Position numbers and translations under genes: made by a program. From Actinomycetota bacterium (GTDB lineage: Bacteria > Actinomycetota > CADDZG01 > WHSQ01): a stretch of DNA of 41,365 bases. The notes beneath the pieces were generated by a model that worked only from the letters and a program-made list of their open reading frames with translations, did not search any database and had not been told where the DNA came from. Below are positions 33,065-41,115 of this stretch, one piece after another; within the stretch, counting starts at the first letter, position 1, and each line of letters opens with the position of its first letter. The stretch lies in the NCBI GenBank assembly GCA_013817045.1, contig JACDDL010000003.1:1-41365 (forward strand), in the 5' to 3' direction.

Positions 33065-34093
33065 ATGGAGTCACAGCAACTTCGTTCGACGGCCCAGGAG
33101 CTCGTCGCCGAGGGCAAGGGGATCCTCGCCGCCGATGAGAGCACCGGAAGCATCAAGAAGCGCTTCGACGGCATCGATGTCACATCCACGGAGGAAACCC
33201 GCCGCTCCTATCGCGAGATGCTCTTCGCCACGCCTGGAATCGGGGACTTCATCAGCGGTGCGATCTTGTACGACGAGACCATCCGCCAGCAGGCCGAGGA
33301 TGGAACGCCCCTCGTCGAGCTTCTCCAGAAGCAGGGGGTCATCCCGGGCATCAAGGTGGATACGGGAGCCAAAACCCTCGCAGGCGCGCCGGACGAGAAG
33401 GTGACCGAGGGCCTCGACGGGCTGCGGGAGCGTCTCGCCGAGTACGTCGAGCTCGGCGCCAGGTTCACCAAGTGGCGCGCCGTGATCACCATCGGCGAGG
33501 ATATTCCCAGCCCCTACTGCATCCAGGTGAACGCCCACGCGCTCGGCCGCTATGCGGCTCTGTCGCAGGAGGCGGGACTGGTCCCGATCATCGAGCCCGA
33601 GACGATGATGGACGGTGGCCACAGCATCCAGCAGCATCACCACGTGACCGAGCGAACCCTGCAGGCCGTTTTCCAGGAGCTGTATGACCAGCGGGTCGAG
33701 CTCGAGGGTGCCCTGCTCAAGATAAATATGGTGCTGTCGGGCACCGAGAATTCCCAGCAAGCCGGCATCGAGGAGGTCGCCGACAGGACCCTTCGCTGCC
33801 TTCTACGCACCGTTCCGCCAGCCGTGCCGGGCGTGGTGTTCCTTTCCGGAGGTCAGAGCGACGAGCAGGCTACCGCCCACCTGAACGAGATGAATCGAAG
33901 AAGCCCCCTTCCGTGGGAGCTGAGCTTCTCCTACGGGCGCGCTCTGCAGGCTCCTGCGCTCAAGGCCTGGAAGGGCGAACGGTCCAACTTCGAAGCCGGG
34001 CAGCGGGCGCTTCACCACCGGGCAAAGCTCAACGGCGCCGCTCGCTCGGGCAGCTACTCCTCGGACATGGAGAACGCCGCCCCAGCCGCCTGA
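33065..34093 (+). CDS. class I fructose-bisphosphate aldolase
   Basis: A 342-residue Schiff-base aldolase of the animal/plant type. Catalytic positions are present: Asp24 (LAADESTGSIKKR), Lys97 (VIPGIKVDTG), Lys136 (FTKWRAV), Glu177 (PIIEPE) and the Schiff-base Lys219 (LLKINMVLSG; Ile replaces the usual Pro), then VVFLSGGQSDEQA. It interconverts Fru-1,6-bisphosphate with DHAP and G3P, so it connects with the Fru-6-P made by the GlcNAc genes. The ATG has a strong AGGGGAGGAA site. The C-terminus lacks the terminal Tyr of the animal enzymes. Confidence 0.93.
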   Translation: MESQQLRSTAQELVAEGKGILAADESTGSIKKRFDGIDVTSTEETRRSYREMLFATPGIGDFISGAILYDETIRQQAEDGTPLVELLQKQGVIPGIKVDTGAKTLAGAPDEKVTEGLDGLRERLAEYVELGARFTKWRAVITIGEDIPSPYCIQVNAHALGRYAALSQEAGLVPIIEPETMMDGGHSIQQHHHVTERTLQAVFQELYDQRVELEGALLKINMVLSGTENSQQAGIEEVADRTLRCLLRTVPPAVPGVVFLSGGQSDEQATAHLNEMNRRSPLPWELSFSYGRALQAPALKAWKGERSNFEAGQRALHHRAKLNGAARSGSYSSDMENAAPAA

Positions 34094-34122
34094 GTGGGCC
34101 GAGGCTCGCCCTCACAGGCGGA

Positions 34123-34169
34123 CCGAGTGGGTCGTAAGTGCGTAAATCCACATCTCTCACCCCACTCGG
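34123..34169 (+). repeat. 9-bp inverted repeat between the aldolase gene and lysC
   Basis: CCGAGTGGG (34123-34131) and CCCACTCGG (34161-34169) are perfect complements enclosing a 29-base loop. No T tract follows, so it is not a normal terminator. GTCGTAAGT at 34131-34139 recurs at 34189-34197, the second copy holding the lysC -10 box. It may be an operator or transcript structure controlling lysC. Confidence 0.5.
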
Positions 34170-34192
34170 CGCGGTGCGACGAGGCGCTGTCG

Positions 34193-34198
34193 TAAGTT
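34193..34198 (+). promoter_or_regulatory. -10 box for a leaderless lysC mRNA
   Basis: TAAGTT seven bases before the lysC ATG, without a ribosome site between. Confidence 0.5.
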
Positions 34199-34205
34199 TG
34201 GTGGC

Positions 34206-35510
34206 ATGGCTCTAATCGTTCAGAAGTACGGCGGCACCTCGGTCGGCGATGCCGAGCGCATAAAGCGGGTGGCGGAGCGAGTGGTGGAGGCCGCCGACTC
34301 CGGGCAGCGCATATGCATCGTCGTCTCCGCAATGGGACACACCACCGACGAGCTCATGGAGCTCGCTTCACAGATCACCCCGGAGCCATTCGGTCGCGAG
34401 CTCGACATGCTGCTGACGGCGGGCGAGCGCATCTCGATGGCGCTTCTCACCATGGCAATCAACGAGCTGGGACGAAGGGCGATCTCGTTCACCGGGTCGC
34501 AAGCAGGCATCGTCACAGACACGACCCACGGCCGTGCGCGTATCGTCGAGGTGAAGGCGCGCCGGGTTCTCGAGGCGCTCGACGCCGACAACATCGTGAT
34601 CGTTGCCGGCTTTCAGGGGGTGTCGACCGACTTTGACATCACAACCCTGGGCCGGGGTGGCTCGGACACGACTGCGGTAGCCCTTGCAGCCGCCCTCCAT
34701 GCCGACGCATGTGAGATCTTCACCGACGTCGAAGGTGTTTTCACGGCCGACCCTCGCCTCGTCCCGGAAGCGCGCAAGCTGCACGCCGTCTCCTATGAAG
34801 AGATGCTCGAACTCTCCGCCAGTGGCGCCAAGGTTCTCATGCTTCGGAGCGTCGAGTACGCGCGCAACTACAAGGTCCTAACCCACGTCCGCTCGTCTTT
34901 TTCCGACGCCGAGGGCACCTGGGTAAGAGAGGAGGATGAACGTATGGAGCGCGCCATCATCTCGGCGGTTGCACACGATACCTCTGAAGCAAAAGTTTCG
35001 ATTCTTGGGGTGCCCGATAAGCCGGGCATCGCTTCGCACGTCTTCCGCCCTCTAGCCGACGAGGGAGTCAATGTCGACATGATCGTCCAGAACGTCGCGG
35101 CCGATGGACGCACCGACATTTCGTTCACCCTTCCAAAAGAAGACTTGCGGCGCGCCGAACCCATCCTGAATCAAGTTCGCGACAGAGTTGACGCCAGGGG
35201 CGTCGAGACCGATCCAGACATCGCCAAGGTCTCTCTCGTGGGTGCAGGTATGAAGAGCCACCCGGGCGTTGCCGCCGATATGTTCGACGCTCTTGCAGAC
35301 GCCGGCATCAACATCGACATCATTTCGACGTCTTCGATACGCGTGTCATGCGTAGTCCGGGCTACCGAAGTCACGGGGGCCGTCCGGGCGATTCACGATA
35401 AGTTCCACCTTGCCGAGGAGGCGGTAATGCGCGAGGCGCACCCATCGACGGTTACCGGCCAACTGCGTGCTCTCGATCCTGAGGGCCCGGCCCCCGGCGA
35501 TGGACTATGA
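34206..35510 (+). CDS. lysC: aspartate kinase, with internal beta-subunit start
   Basis: A 434-residue aspartokinase, first step of the lysine, threonine and methionine pathway. The kinase domain has [38 protein letters not shown] and [15 protein letters not shown]; two ACT domains follow from about 255 ([18 protein letters not shown] and [19 protein letters not shown]), where lysine and threonine usually bind. The length fits the actinobacterial alpha subunit. Met247 is preceded by a strong internal ribosome site, so a beta subunit of 188 residues is probably made as well. asd overlaps by 4 bp. Confidence 0.95.
   Translation: MALIVQKYGGTSVGDAERIKRVAERVVEAADSGQRICIVVSAMGHTTDELMELASQITPEPFGRELDMLLTAGERISMALLTMAINELGRRAISFTGSQAGIVTDTTHGRARIVEVKARRVLEALDADNIVIVAGFQGVSTDFDITTLGRGGSDTTAVALAAALHADACEIFTDVEGVFTADPRLVPEARKLHAVSYEEMLELSASGAKVLMLRSVEYARNYKVLTHVRSSFSDAEGTWVREEDERMERAIISAVAHDTSEAKVSILGVPDKPGIASHVFRPLADEGVNVDMIVQNVAADGRTDISFTLPKEDLRRAEPILNQVRDRVDARGVETDPDIAKVSLVGAGMKSHPGVAADMFDALADAGINIDIISTSSIRVSCVVRATEVTGAVRAIHDKFHLAEEAVMREAHPSTVTGQLRALDPEGPAPGDGL
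34928..34946 (+). promoter_or_regulatory. internal ribosome-binding site and start codon for the LysC beta subunit
   Basis: AGAGGAGG at 34928-34935, eight bases before an in-frame ATG at 34944 (Met247). The product, beginning [17 protein letters not shown], would be the ACT-domain regulatory chain. The same arrangement is known in Corynebacterium and Bacillus aspartokinase, where beta starts near residue 250. Confidence 0.75.
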
Positions 35511-36532
35511 GACTCGTCCTGGTTGGCGCCACCGGCGCCGTCGGAAGCCGCATTATCTCGATCCTCGAAGAGCGACGATTCCCGGTCGACGAGTTGGTGC
35601 CGGTCGCCTCGGCGAGGTCCAAGGGCCGACTGATCCCCTTCGGTGACGGAGAAATTGAGGTGCGCACCCTGTCCGAAGACGTTTTCGAGGGCGCCGACAT
35701 CGCGTTATTCGACGTTCCCGACGAGCTGTCGCTCGAATGGGCGCCGGTTGCAGCCGGCCGAGGAGCGGTCGTTGTGGACAATTCCGCCGCATTTCGGATG
35801 GACGATGAGGTCCCGCTGATCGTCCCCGAGGTGAATCCGTCCCAGATGACAGACCTTCCCAAAGGCATCATTGCAAGCCCGAATTGCACGACGCTTGCAA
35901 TGGTCGTACCGATGGCGGCCCTGCATGGCGCTGCTGAGTTGAAGCGTCTCATTCTGTCGTCGTTCCAAGCGGCCTCCGGGTCGGGCCAGCCTGGGATCGA
36001 CGAGCTGTGGGATCAAACTCAGCGGGCGGCCAAGGACCCCGAGGCTATTCGCGAGGGTCTCGGCCGGCAGGTTCTCGAGCCGGGTGGCACCTTCTCTCAT
36101 CCGCTGGCGATGAACGTCATCCCTCAATGTGGCTCGTTCAAAGAGGGGGGTTACACCAGCGAGGAGCTCAAGCTATGTGACGAGACGCGCAAGATACTCG
36201 GTCTCCCCGATCTCCCGGTTACGGCGACCTGCGTGAGGGTGCCGGTTGTTGTGGGCCACGGCGTGGCTGCGCATGCCGAGTTCGAAAATCCGATCGACGT
36301 TGGGGAGGCGCGCCGGCTACTGGCTGCATCTCCGGGCGTGGAGTTGAGCGACGATCCCGAACACTCCGTCTACCCCACACCGCTGGAGGCAGCGGGACGC
36401 GATGCGTGCTACGTCGGCCGCATCAGGCAGGATCGCTTCGACACCAAGGCGCTCGAGCTTTTCTGCGTGGCCGACAACCTCCGCAAGGGCGCCGCACTCA
36501 ACACGGTCCAAATCGCCGAGCTGCTTCTTTAG
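35507..36532 (+). CDS. asd: aspartate-semialdehyde dehydrogenase
   Basis: A 341-residue enzyme reducing aspartyl phosphate to the semialdehyde. NADP site [17 protein letters not shown]; catalytic Cys127 in [13 protein letters not shown]; substrate-binding [14 protein letters not shown]; and [16 protein letters not shown] with the catalytic His. The ATG overlaps the lysC stop (ATGA), the conserved actinobacterial lysC-asd pair. The following 94 bases are AT-rich and contain a triple repeat. Confidence 0.95.
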   Translation: MRLVLVGATGAVGSRIISILEERRFPVDELVPVASARSKGRLIPFGDGEIEVRTLSEDVFEGADIALFDVPDELSLEWAPVAAGRGAVVVDNSAAFRMDDEVPLIVPEVNPSQMTDLPKGIIASPNCTTLAMVVPMAALHGAAELKRLILSSFQAASGSGQPGIDELWDQTQRAAKDPEAIREGLGRQVLEPGGTFSHPLAMNVIPQCGSFKEGGYTSEELKLCDETRKILGLPDLPVTATCVRVPVVVGHGVAAHAEFENPIDVGEARRLLAASPGVELSDDPEHSVYPTPLEAAGRDACYVGRIRQDRFDTKALELFCVADNLRKGAALNTVQIAELLL

Positions 36533-36574
36533 CGCCAAACTACCTATCCAGCCTTCGTTTCGAGAATTCTGCCC

Positions 36575-36601
36575 TTACCTTCTTTACCTCCCTTACCTCT
36601 T
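36575..36601 (+). repeat. three 9-bp tandem repeats upstream of the LarA-like gene
   Basis: TTACCT recurs at 36575, 36584 and 36593 with a strict 9-bp period and pyrimidine-rich spacers. The third copy extends to TTACCTCT, which also occurs on the - strand just upstream of comA (39602-39609). The region is clearly more AT-rich than its surroundings. Confidence 0.55.
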
Positions 36602-36626
36602 GAACTCCTATAGAGTCAGAGCCACT

Positions 36627-38006
36627 TTGTCTGCCCTGGAGGAATTGCGGACCGCTGCTTGGTACGGTGACCGCACCCTTGACTTGTCCTTTCCTCCCGA
36701 ATGGAATGTCTCAACCCTGAACCCCGAGACTCCTCCCCCGTTGTCCGATTCTCAGATCGTCCGGGCTCTGGCTCGTCCTGTCGGACAGCCGCCCTTGAGG
36801 ATCCTGGCTGCCGAGAAGGTACGGCCTCTGATTATCGTCGACGACCTCACGCGCCCGACTCCGTGCGCCAGGGTCATGCCCTTCTTGCTCGAAGAGTTCT
36901 TGCAGGCCGGCATCGGTGCCTCGGACGTTACGGTCTTGATGGCGACCGGTACTCATGGAGCTCCTCGAGCGGACGCCATGGCGAAGAAGATCGGCCCGGA
37001 AGCAGCGGCTCAGTGCCGCCTGATTGTGCACGACGACACTCGCGATGCGGTCAGGGTCGGTCGTACGAGCTTCGGGACGGCTGTGTATGTGAATCGCGAG
37101 GTGCCGGCAAGCGATCTCATCGTTGGCATAGGGGGCATATACCCCCAGCACTCAACCGGCTTTGGAGGCGGCTCCAAGCTTGCGCTCGGTGTCCTGGGGC
37201 GGCGCTCCATTACGAGGCTGCACTTCGGCCACAGCAGCTCGAAGGGTTCTTATGACGTAGACAACGACTTCAGAAGAGAGTTGGACGAGATCGCACGGAT
37301 TATTGGCCTGCGGTCCCTGGTTTCACTGCATGTTGACGCCGGTCGACGTCCCGTTCGTATCGCGAGTGGCGACTGGGAGCGCTACTACCGCGGTGAAGTG
37401 GCCTTCGCCAAGCAAGCGTACAGAGCACCTTTGCCGGATGGCGCAGATGTCGTGATCTCCAACGCGTATCCGATCGACGTGTCCCTGACCTTCATGCGGA
37501 GCAAAGGTGTAATACCGCTGGTTCACGCTCCGCCTCACGCTTCGAAGATCTTGATCTCCGCCTGCAGCGAGGGTGTTGGCCACCATGGCCTCTTCCCGTT
37601 CATAAGCACGTCGAAGTTCGATCGCCCAAGGCGTCTGGCGCGCTATGCCTTGGCTCGACCCAGGAGAATTCCCCAGATGGTTGCCGGCCGCCTCAAACGC
37701 AAGCTGGTGAGCTATTCCGGGAAGGGAACCCAGCCGGCCGGGCAGGCGGCTACCTTCCATGAGCAGCGGAAATCATCTTCTCCTATCTGGCTGTACCTTC
37801 CGGAGCAAGTGTCTTTGCCTGAGCGGATTCCCGGGATGCAGCAGGTGCATTCATGGCGGGGAATTCTCGATCGGGTGGGCGAGCAACATGCCGGGCGAGG
37901 CACCCTCGAGGTCGTGGTTTATCCGTGCTCTCCCCTGCAAGTACTCGACACCCACACGATGGAGAATGCTTCCCTGTCGTCGCCTGAGCTTCAGGGTGCC
38001 GACTAG
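36627..38006 (+). CDS. LarA-type nickel hydroxyacid racemase superfamily protein
   Basis: About 459 residues. The family landmarks appear in order: DDLTRPTP at 72-79, MATGTHGAP with His110, PQHSTGFGGGSK with His175 and Lys184, then HFGH at 199-202. In lactate racemase Lys184 carries the nickel-pincer cofactor and two histidines shuttle protons, so the catalytic set looks intact. The superfamily racemises or epimerises various 2-hydroxyacids. The gene converges on comB (45 bp between stops), making sulfolactate a plausible substrate. The start is unsure: TTG 36627 or TTG 36645, since no ATG precedes the domain. No larB, larC or larE is in view. Confidence 0.85.
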   Translation: MSALEELRTAAWYGDRTLDLSFPPEWNVSTLNPETPPPLSDSQIVRALARPVGQPPLRILAAEKVRPLIIVDDLTRPTPCARVMPFLLEEFLQAGIGASDVTVLMATGTHGAPRADAMAKKIGPEAAAQCRLIVHDDTRDAVRVGRTSFGTAVYVNREVPASDLIVGIGGIYPQHSTGFGGGSKLALGVLGRRSITRLHFGHSSSKGSYDVDNDFRRELDEIARIIGLRSLVSLHVDAGRRPVRIASGDWERYYRGEVAFAKQAYRAPLPDGADVVISNAYPIDVSLTFMRSKGVIPLVHAPPHASKILISACSEGVGHHGLFPFISTSKFDRPRRLARYALARPRRIPQMVAGRLKRKLVSYSGKGTQPAGQAATFHEQRKSSSPIWLYLPEQVSLPERIPGMQQVHSWRGILDRVGEQHAGRGTLEVVVYPCSPLQVLDTHTMENASLSSPELQGAD

Positions 38007-38051
38007 CTATAAACGATATATGCGGGAGTTGCAACTAAACAGGGACTGCCC

Positions 38052-38765
38052 TCACGGATCGGATGTCGCCTTGACTTCAGCGTCGTCGAAGACGAAGGTC
38101 GTCCTGAGATCGTCGCAATGCTCGAGTATGAAGTCCAGATCATCCGTTTGATCCGTGATCTGCAGATAACGCGAGCTCTTGCCACCCAGGAGCGCGTCTA
38201 CGGGCAGCCCTGACCAGCGTTTGATGACATCGCTGGTCGTACCAAGAGGCAGGTAACCTTCAGCCACAAGAAGCTCCGCCATCCACGCACAACACATCTG
38301 ATCCTCTTCCCGGAATTCCCCCCTGGTACTGGCCCCCATCAACACTACGGTCGGGTGATGGTTGCAGATCTGTCGCACCTGAGCCGAGAAGTTTCGCAGG
38401 CAGGCCACATACACTTTGTCAGCCGACCTGGCTTCGTGAAGCAGCCTCGTGCCCGAAGTCGACAGCAAGATCACCGGGCGAGAGGTGTCGGGAAACGCTG
38501 CGAGTCGCACAGGGCTGTTATTCATGTCGAACCCGAACGGCATATAACCGCCAAGCTCTCCCACCAGCAAAGGACGATCTAGCCTGGCGGCAAGTGGAAC
38601 CGCCGCTTCGAGAGAAGGCACCGGAAAGCACCGCCGACCCGTCGTGACCGCCGTGACCGCCGTCGTAGTGGAGCGAATAACGTCCACAGCGACAATGGTG
38701 TGGCCACAGGCGTACTCGGCGTCTAGCTTTTCGTGAAAACAGTCGATGACAACAGTCTTCTTCAC
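38052..38765 (-). CDS. comB: 2-phosphosulfolactate phosphatase homologue
   Basis: A 237-residue protein of the ComB family, which removes phosphate from 2-phospho-3-sulfolactate. Landmarks: AVDVIRSTTTAVTAV (28-35 core), LLVGELGGYMPFGFDMNNSP with the GE and GFDxxNSP motifs at 69-85, LSTSGTRLLHEA, ACLRNFSA and EFREEDQMCCAWMAELL. The GTG at 38765 lies 4 bp after the comA stop, so the two form an operon. Base composition is lower in GC than the 8-35 kb region, suggesting acquisition. The family is best known from coenzyme M synthesis in archaea and from spore sulfolactate in Bacillus. Confidence 0.88.
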   Translation of the reverse strand: MKKTVVIDCFHEKLDAEYACGHTIVAVDVIRSTTTAVTAVTTGRRCFPVPSLEAAVPLAARLDRPLLVGELGGYMPFGFDMNNSPVRLAAFPDTSRPVILLSTSGTRLLHEARSADKVYVACLRNFSAQVRQICNHHPTVVLMGASTRGEFREEDQMCCAWMAELLVAEGYLPLGTTSDVIKRWSGLPVDALLGGKSSRYLQITDQTDDLDFILEHCDDLRTTFVFDDAEVKATSDP

Positions 38766-38769
38766 CTGT

Positions 38770-39582
38770 CTACCGTGCAGATTGGATCGTTTGAGGAGTA
38801 CCTTTCGGCAGGGGCCGCAGGTTGGCTTTGCCGAAAGCATCGGAATGAAGGCCACGCCTGTAGATCTCAACCCGAAGAAGCTCCTCGAGGCGCACGTTTG
38901 ACAAGCGCACCATAGGGCCAAAGTGATCCATGAAGGCGAACTGGCTGGCCTTATTGGGGGCTTCGAAGGTCACCTTCTCCAAGCCGAACGCTTCGACGAA
39001 CCGATCCGCCAAGGCAGGATTCATGTGCCCCTCGACATCAAACAGACCGACCCGCTCTGCGTCCTCTCGTGCTTCGACGACGATTTGAAGAGCACCTGCA
39101 TCGAGCCATCGGTGTCCCTCGCCGATTAGCTCATCGACGATGTGATCGCTGAACGCCCCCCCATGCTTCTTGCCTAGCTCATATTGAACCTCTAACCCCC
39201 GTGCGACAGCCATTGCGACGATTTCGCTTGCGTCGATTTCCAAGTCGGTGAACCCCTCTCCGCACTCGATTCGACTGATGCCGAGTTCTGCGCATAGATC
39301 GAGGTATGCGGGGAGATGTCCTTGCGCGGCTGCAATCTCAAAAGGCCCTCCTCCCGTCAGGGTTGGTACGTTGTGCCGCGCAGCAGCTGCTAGCTTCTCG
39401 CGCGTTGCGGACTCGTTGGCTATCAACCAGCATGCCATGGACAGCTTCAGGTCGGTCATTAGGTGTCCGCTTTGTTCGAGGTGACTTCCCACGGTGAGCG
39501 GGTCGTAGCCTGGGTCAAAAGGACTGGTCAATCGACCGATGCTCTGTACGCCTATTCGATCGAGAAAATCGCCTGTACGCAT
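38770..39582 (-). CDS. comA: phosphosulfolactate synthase homologue
   Basis: A 270-residue TIM-barrel protein. ComA adds sulfite to phosphoenolpyruvate giving (R)-phosphosulfolactate. Matching blocks: TDLKLSM (44-50), LTGGGPFEIA (75-84), RIECGEGFTDL, QYELGKKHGG (133-142, the conserved lysines), VVEAREDAERVG, FEAPNKASQFAF (206-217), VRLSNVRLEELLRVE and RRGLHSDAFGK. The ATG at 39582 has GAAGGG upstream; the frame extends into the insertion sequence but similarity does not. It heads the comA-comB operon, with an ISL3-type element 69 bp upstream of its start. Confidence 0.87.
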   Translation of the reverse strand: MRTGDFLDRIGVQSIGRLTSPFDPGYDPLTVGSHLEQSGHLMTDLKLSMACWLIANESATREKLAAAARHNVPTLTGGGPFEIAAAQGHLPAYLDLCAELGISRIECGEGFTDLEIDASEIVAMAVARGLEVQYELGKKHGGAFSDHIVDELIGEGHRWLDAGALQIVVEAREDAERVGLFDVEGHMNPALADRFVEAFGLEKVTFEAPNKASQFAFMDHFGPMVRLSNVRLEELLRVEIYRRGLHSDAFGKANLRPLPKGTPQTIQSAR

Positions 39583-39650
39583 TTTGCCCTTCAGGGAGTC
39601 CAGAGGTAAGTGGTAGTACCATACCGAGCATACTGCTTGTGAGGCTTTTC

Positions 39651-39677
39651 GAGACCTCGCGAAAACGTGGGATGGCC
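39651..39677 (+). repeat. left inverted repeat of the insertion sequence
   Basis: Imperfect terminal repeat; 18 of 27 bases match the right end, with CGCGA and CGTGGGATG conserved. Confidence 0.75.
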
Positions 39678-39768
39678 GTCTGATCTGACGGGGTGAAATC
39701 CGTCTGAGATGAACGGAGCCCCTCCACACTTGGCTGTGACGAAACAGACCGAGGAAAGGAGAGGCTCC

Positions 39769-40976
39769 GTGCCTGACTCTATGTCGGTGCGCCTGCACCT
39801 GTACCGCATTCGCGTCATCGAAGTCATGATCGATCTACCCGAGCGGCTTGAGGTCGTGGTGCGCGATCTGCGCTCAGTGGTGCGCTGCCCGTGGTGCAGC
39901 TTCAAGACCTCCAAGGTGCACGAGACTCGGCGCGTCAAGGTCAAGGACCTCGCGCGTGGCACCCAGAAGGTGACGCTCATCTGGCTGCGCCGCCGCTTTG
40001 AGTGCACCAACTGCGGCGAGCGCCACACCGAGACACACCCGGCGTTCGACAAGAGGATGACAGCGCGCCTGACGCGCGCCATCGTCAGAGACGCTCGGCA
40101 CCTCTCAATCACCGAGATCGGACGTCGCTACGTATTGAGCTGGCACACGGTCATGGCCGTGGTCAAGCAGTGGTCGGCTCTACTGGCCGAGCGGCGCGCC
40201 AAGCGGCCCTGCCGGGTGTTGCTGGTCGACGAGACCTCGCTCAGGCGCCGGCACCGCTACGTCACCGTGATCTCCAATGGCGAGACCGGCGAGGTCATCG
40301 GGATCGTTCGTCACCGCGATTTCCGTGCCCTGTCTGGCTTTCTCACGGCCCAGGGACGGCGCTGGTGCGCCAAGGTCGAGGTCGTGGTCACCGACGGATC
40401 GCCGAGCTACCGGGGCGCCATCGAGCGCCATCTCGGTCACGCTTCCCACGTTGTTGACCGCTTTCATGTCGCGCGCTGGTTCGCCTCCGGGCTCATCGAG
40501 GTCAGAAGGCGCGTGCAGCGCACGGGAGAGCCCGGCGAGTCACCGGTGTTCTCGCCAACGATCTTTAGAACGCGCTACCTTCAGCTCGCCCGCGCAGACG
40601 AGCTCGACTCCGATCGCTTCGCCCGTCTCGCCCACGCGCTCATGCAGGACCCCGAGCTGTGGCACGCGTGGCGGCTGCTGCAACAGCTCTACGAGATCTA
40701 CGATGCACCGGACGAAGCCGAGGCCGCCCAACGGGTCGAGGCGTTCGTGTACGCGTGGGAGGCGGCGCCGATCCCGGAGTTCCGCTCGGTGCTCAAGGCG
40801 CTTGCGGATGGCTGCCCGAGATCCTCGCCTTCCACCGCTGCGGGCGCATCACCAACGGGCGCCTGGAGGGGACGAACAACAAGCTGGGCGCGCTCAAGCG
40901 CATCGCTTACGGCTTCGTCAACGCCGACAATTTCGCCGCAAGAGCGTTGCTGTGGTGCCCGCCAGTGGCATCATGA
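39769..40976 (+). pseudogene. ISL3-family transposase, frameshifted
   Basis: The N-terminal zinc finger (RCPWCSFKTSKV, then CTNCGERHTE) and the DDE core (VLLVDETSLRRRHRYVTVI, VVVTDGSPSYRGAIERH, HVVDRFHVARWF) read in one frame to about 40808. The conserved C-terminus (WLPEILAFHRCGRITNGRLE, then GTNNKLGALKRIAYGF) reads in another frame to the TGA at 40974. One base appears lost near 40808-40811, between GCGGA and TGG. Start GTG 39769 follows GGAAAGGAGAGG. Either the element is dead or this is a sequencing error; apart from this the gene is full length. Confidence 0.85.
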
Positions 40977-40994
40977 GAGAGCCGAGTTGGTGGG

Positions 40995-41022
40995 GGTTCA
41001 TCCCACGAAATCGCGGGGAACC
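40995..41022 (-). repeat. right inverted repeat of the insertion sequence
   Basis: Complementary to the left end (see the element entry). Adjacent bases GGCTTTTT form the right copy of the target duplication. Confidence 0.75.
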
Positions 41023-41115
41023 GGCTTTTTCGCGCGTAGACGGCCCTCGGCTGAGTGCTAAATCCACGATGCCCTATCGTGGATGCCAATGGAGAACAAG
41101 GGAAGCGAGGGACAG

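Larger units (their letters stand above)
39651..41022 (+). mobile_element. ISL3-family insertion sequence
   Basis: A 1372-bp element. Left end GAGACCTCGCGAAAACGTGG and right end (complement) GGTTCCCCGCGATTTCGTGG align without gaps at 18 of 27 positions, the block CGTGGGATG being identical. The flanks, GGCTTTTC (39643-39650) and GGCTTTTT (41023-41030), form an 8-bp target duplication with one mismatch, the size made by ISL3. One transposase gene lies inside; a small CCGTC/GACGG hairpin lies near the left end. It separates comA from the ATP-grasp gene. Confidence 0.85.

Noticed and set aside
34094-34205. Lysine riboswitch upstream of lysC
   Set aside because: The 112-base gap is too short for the known aptamer and the message appears leaderless.
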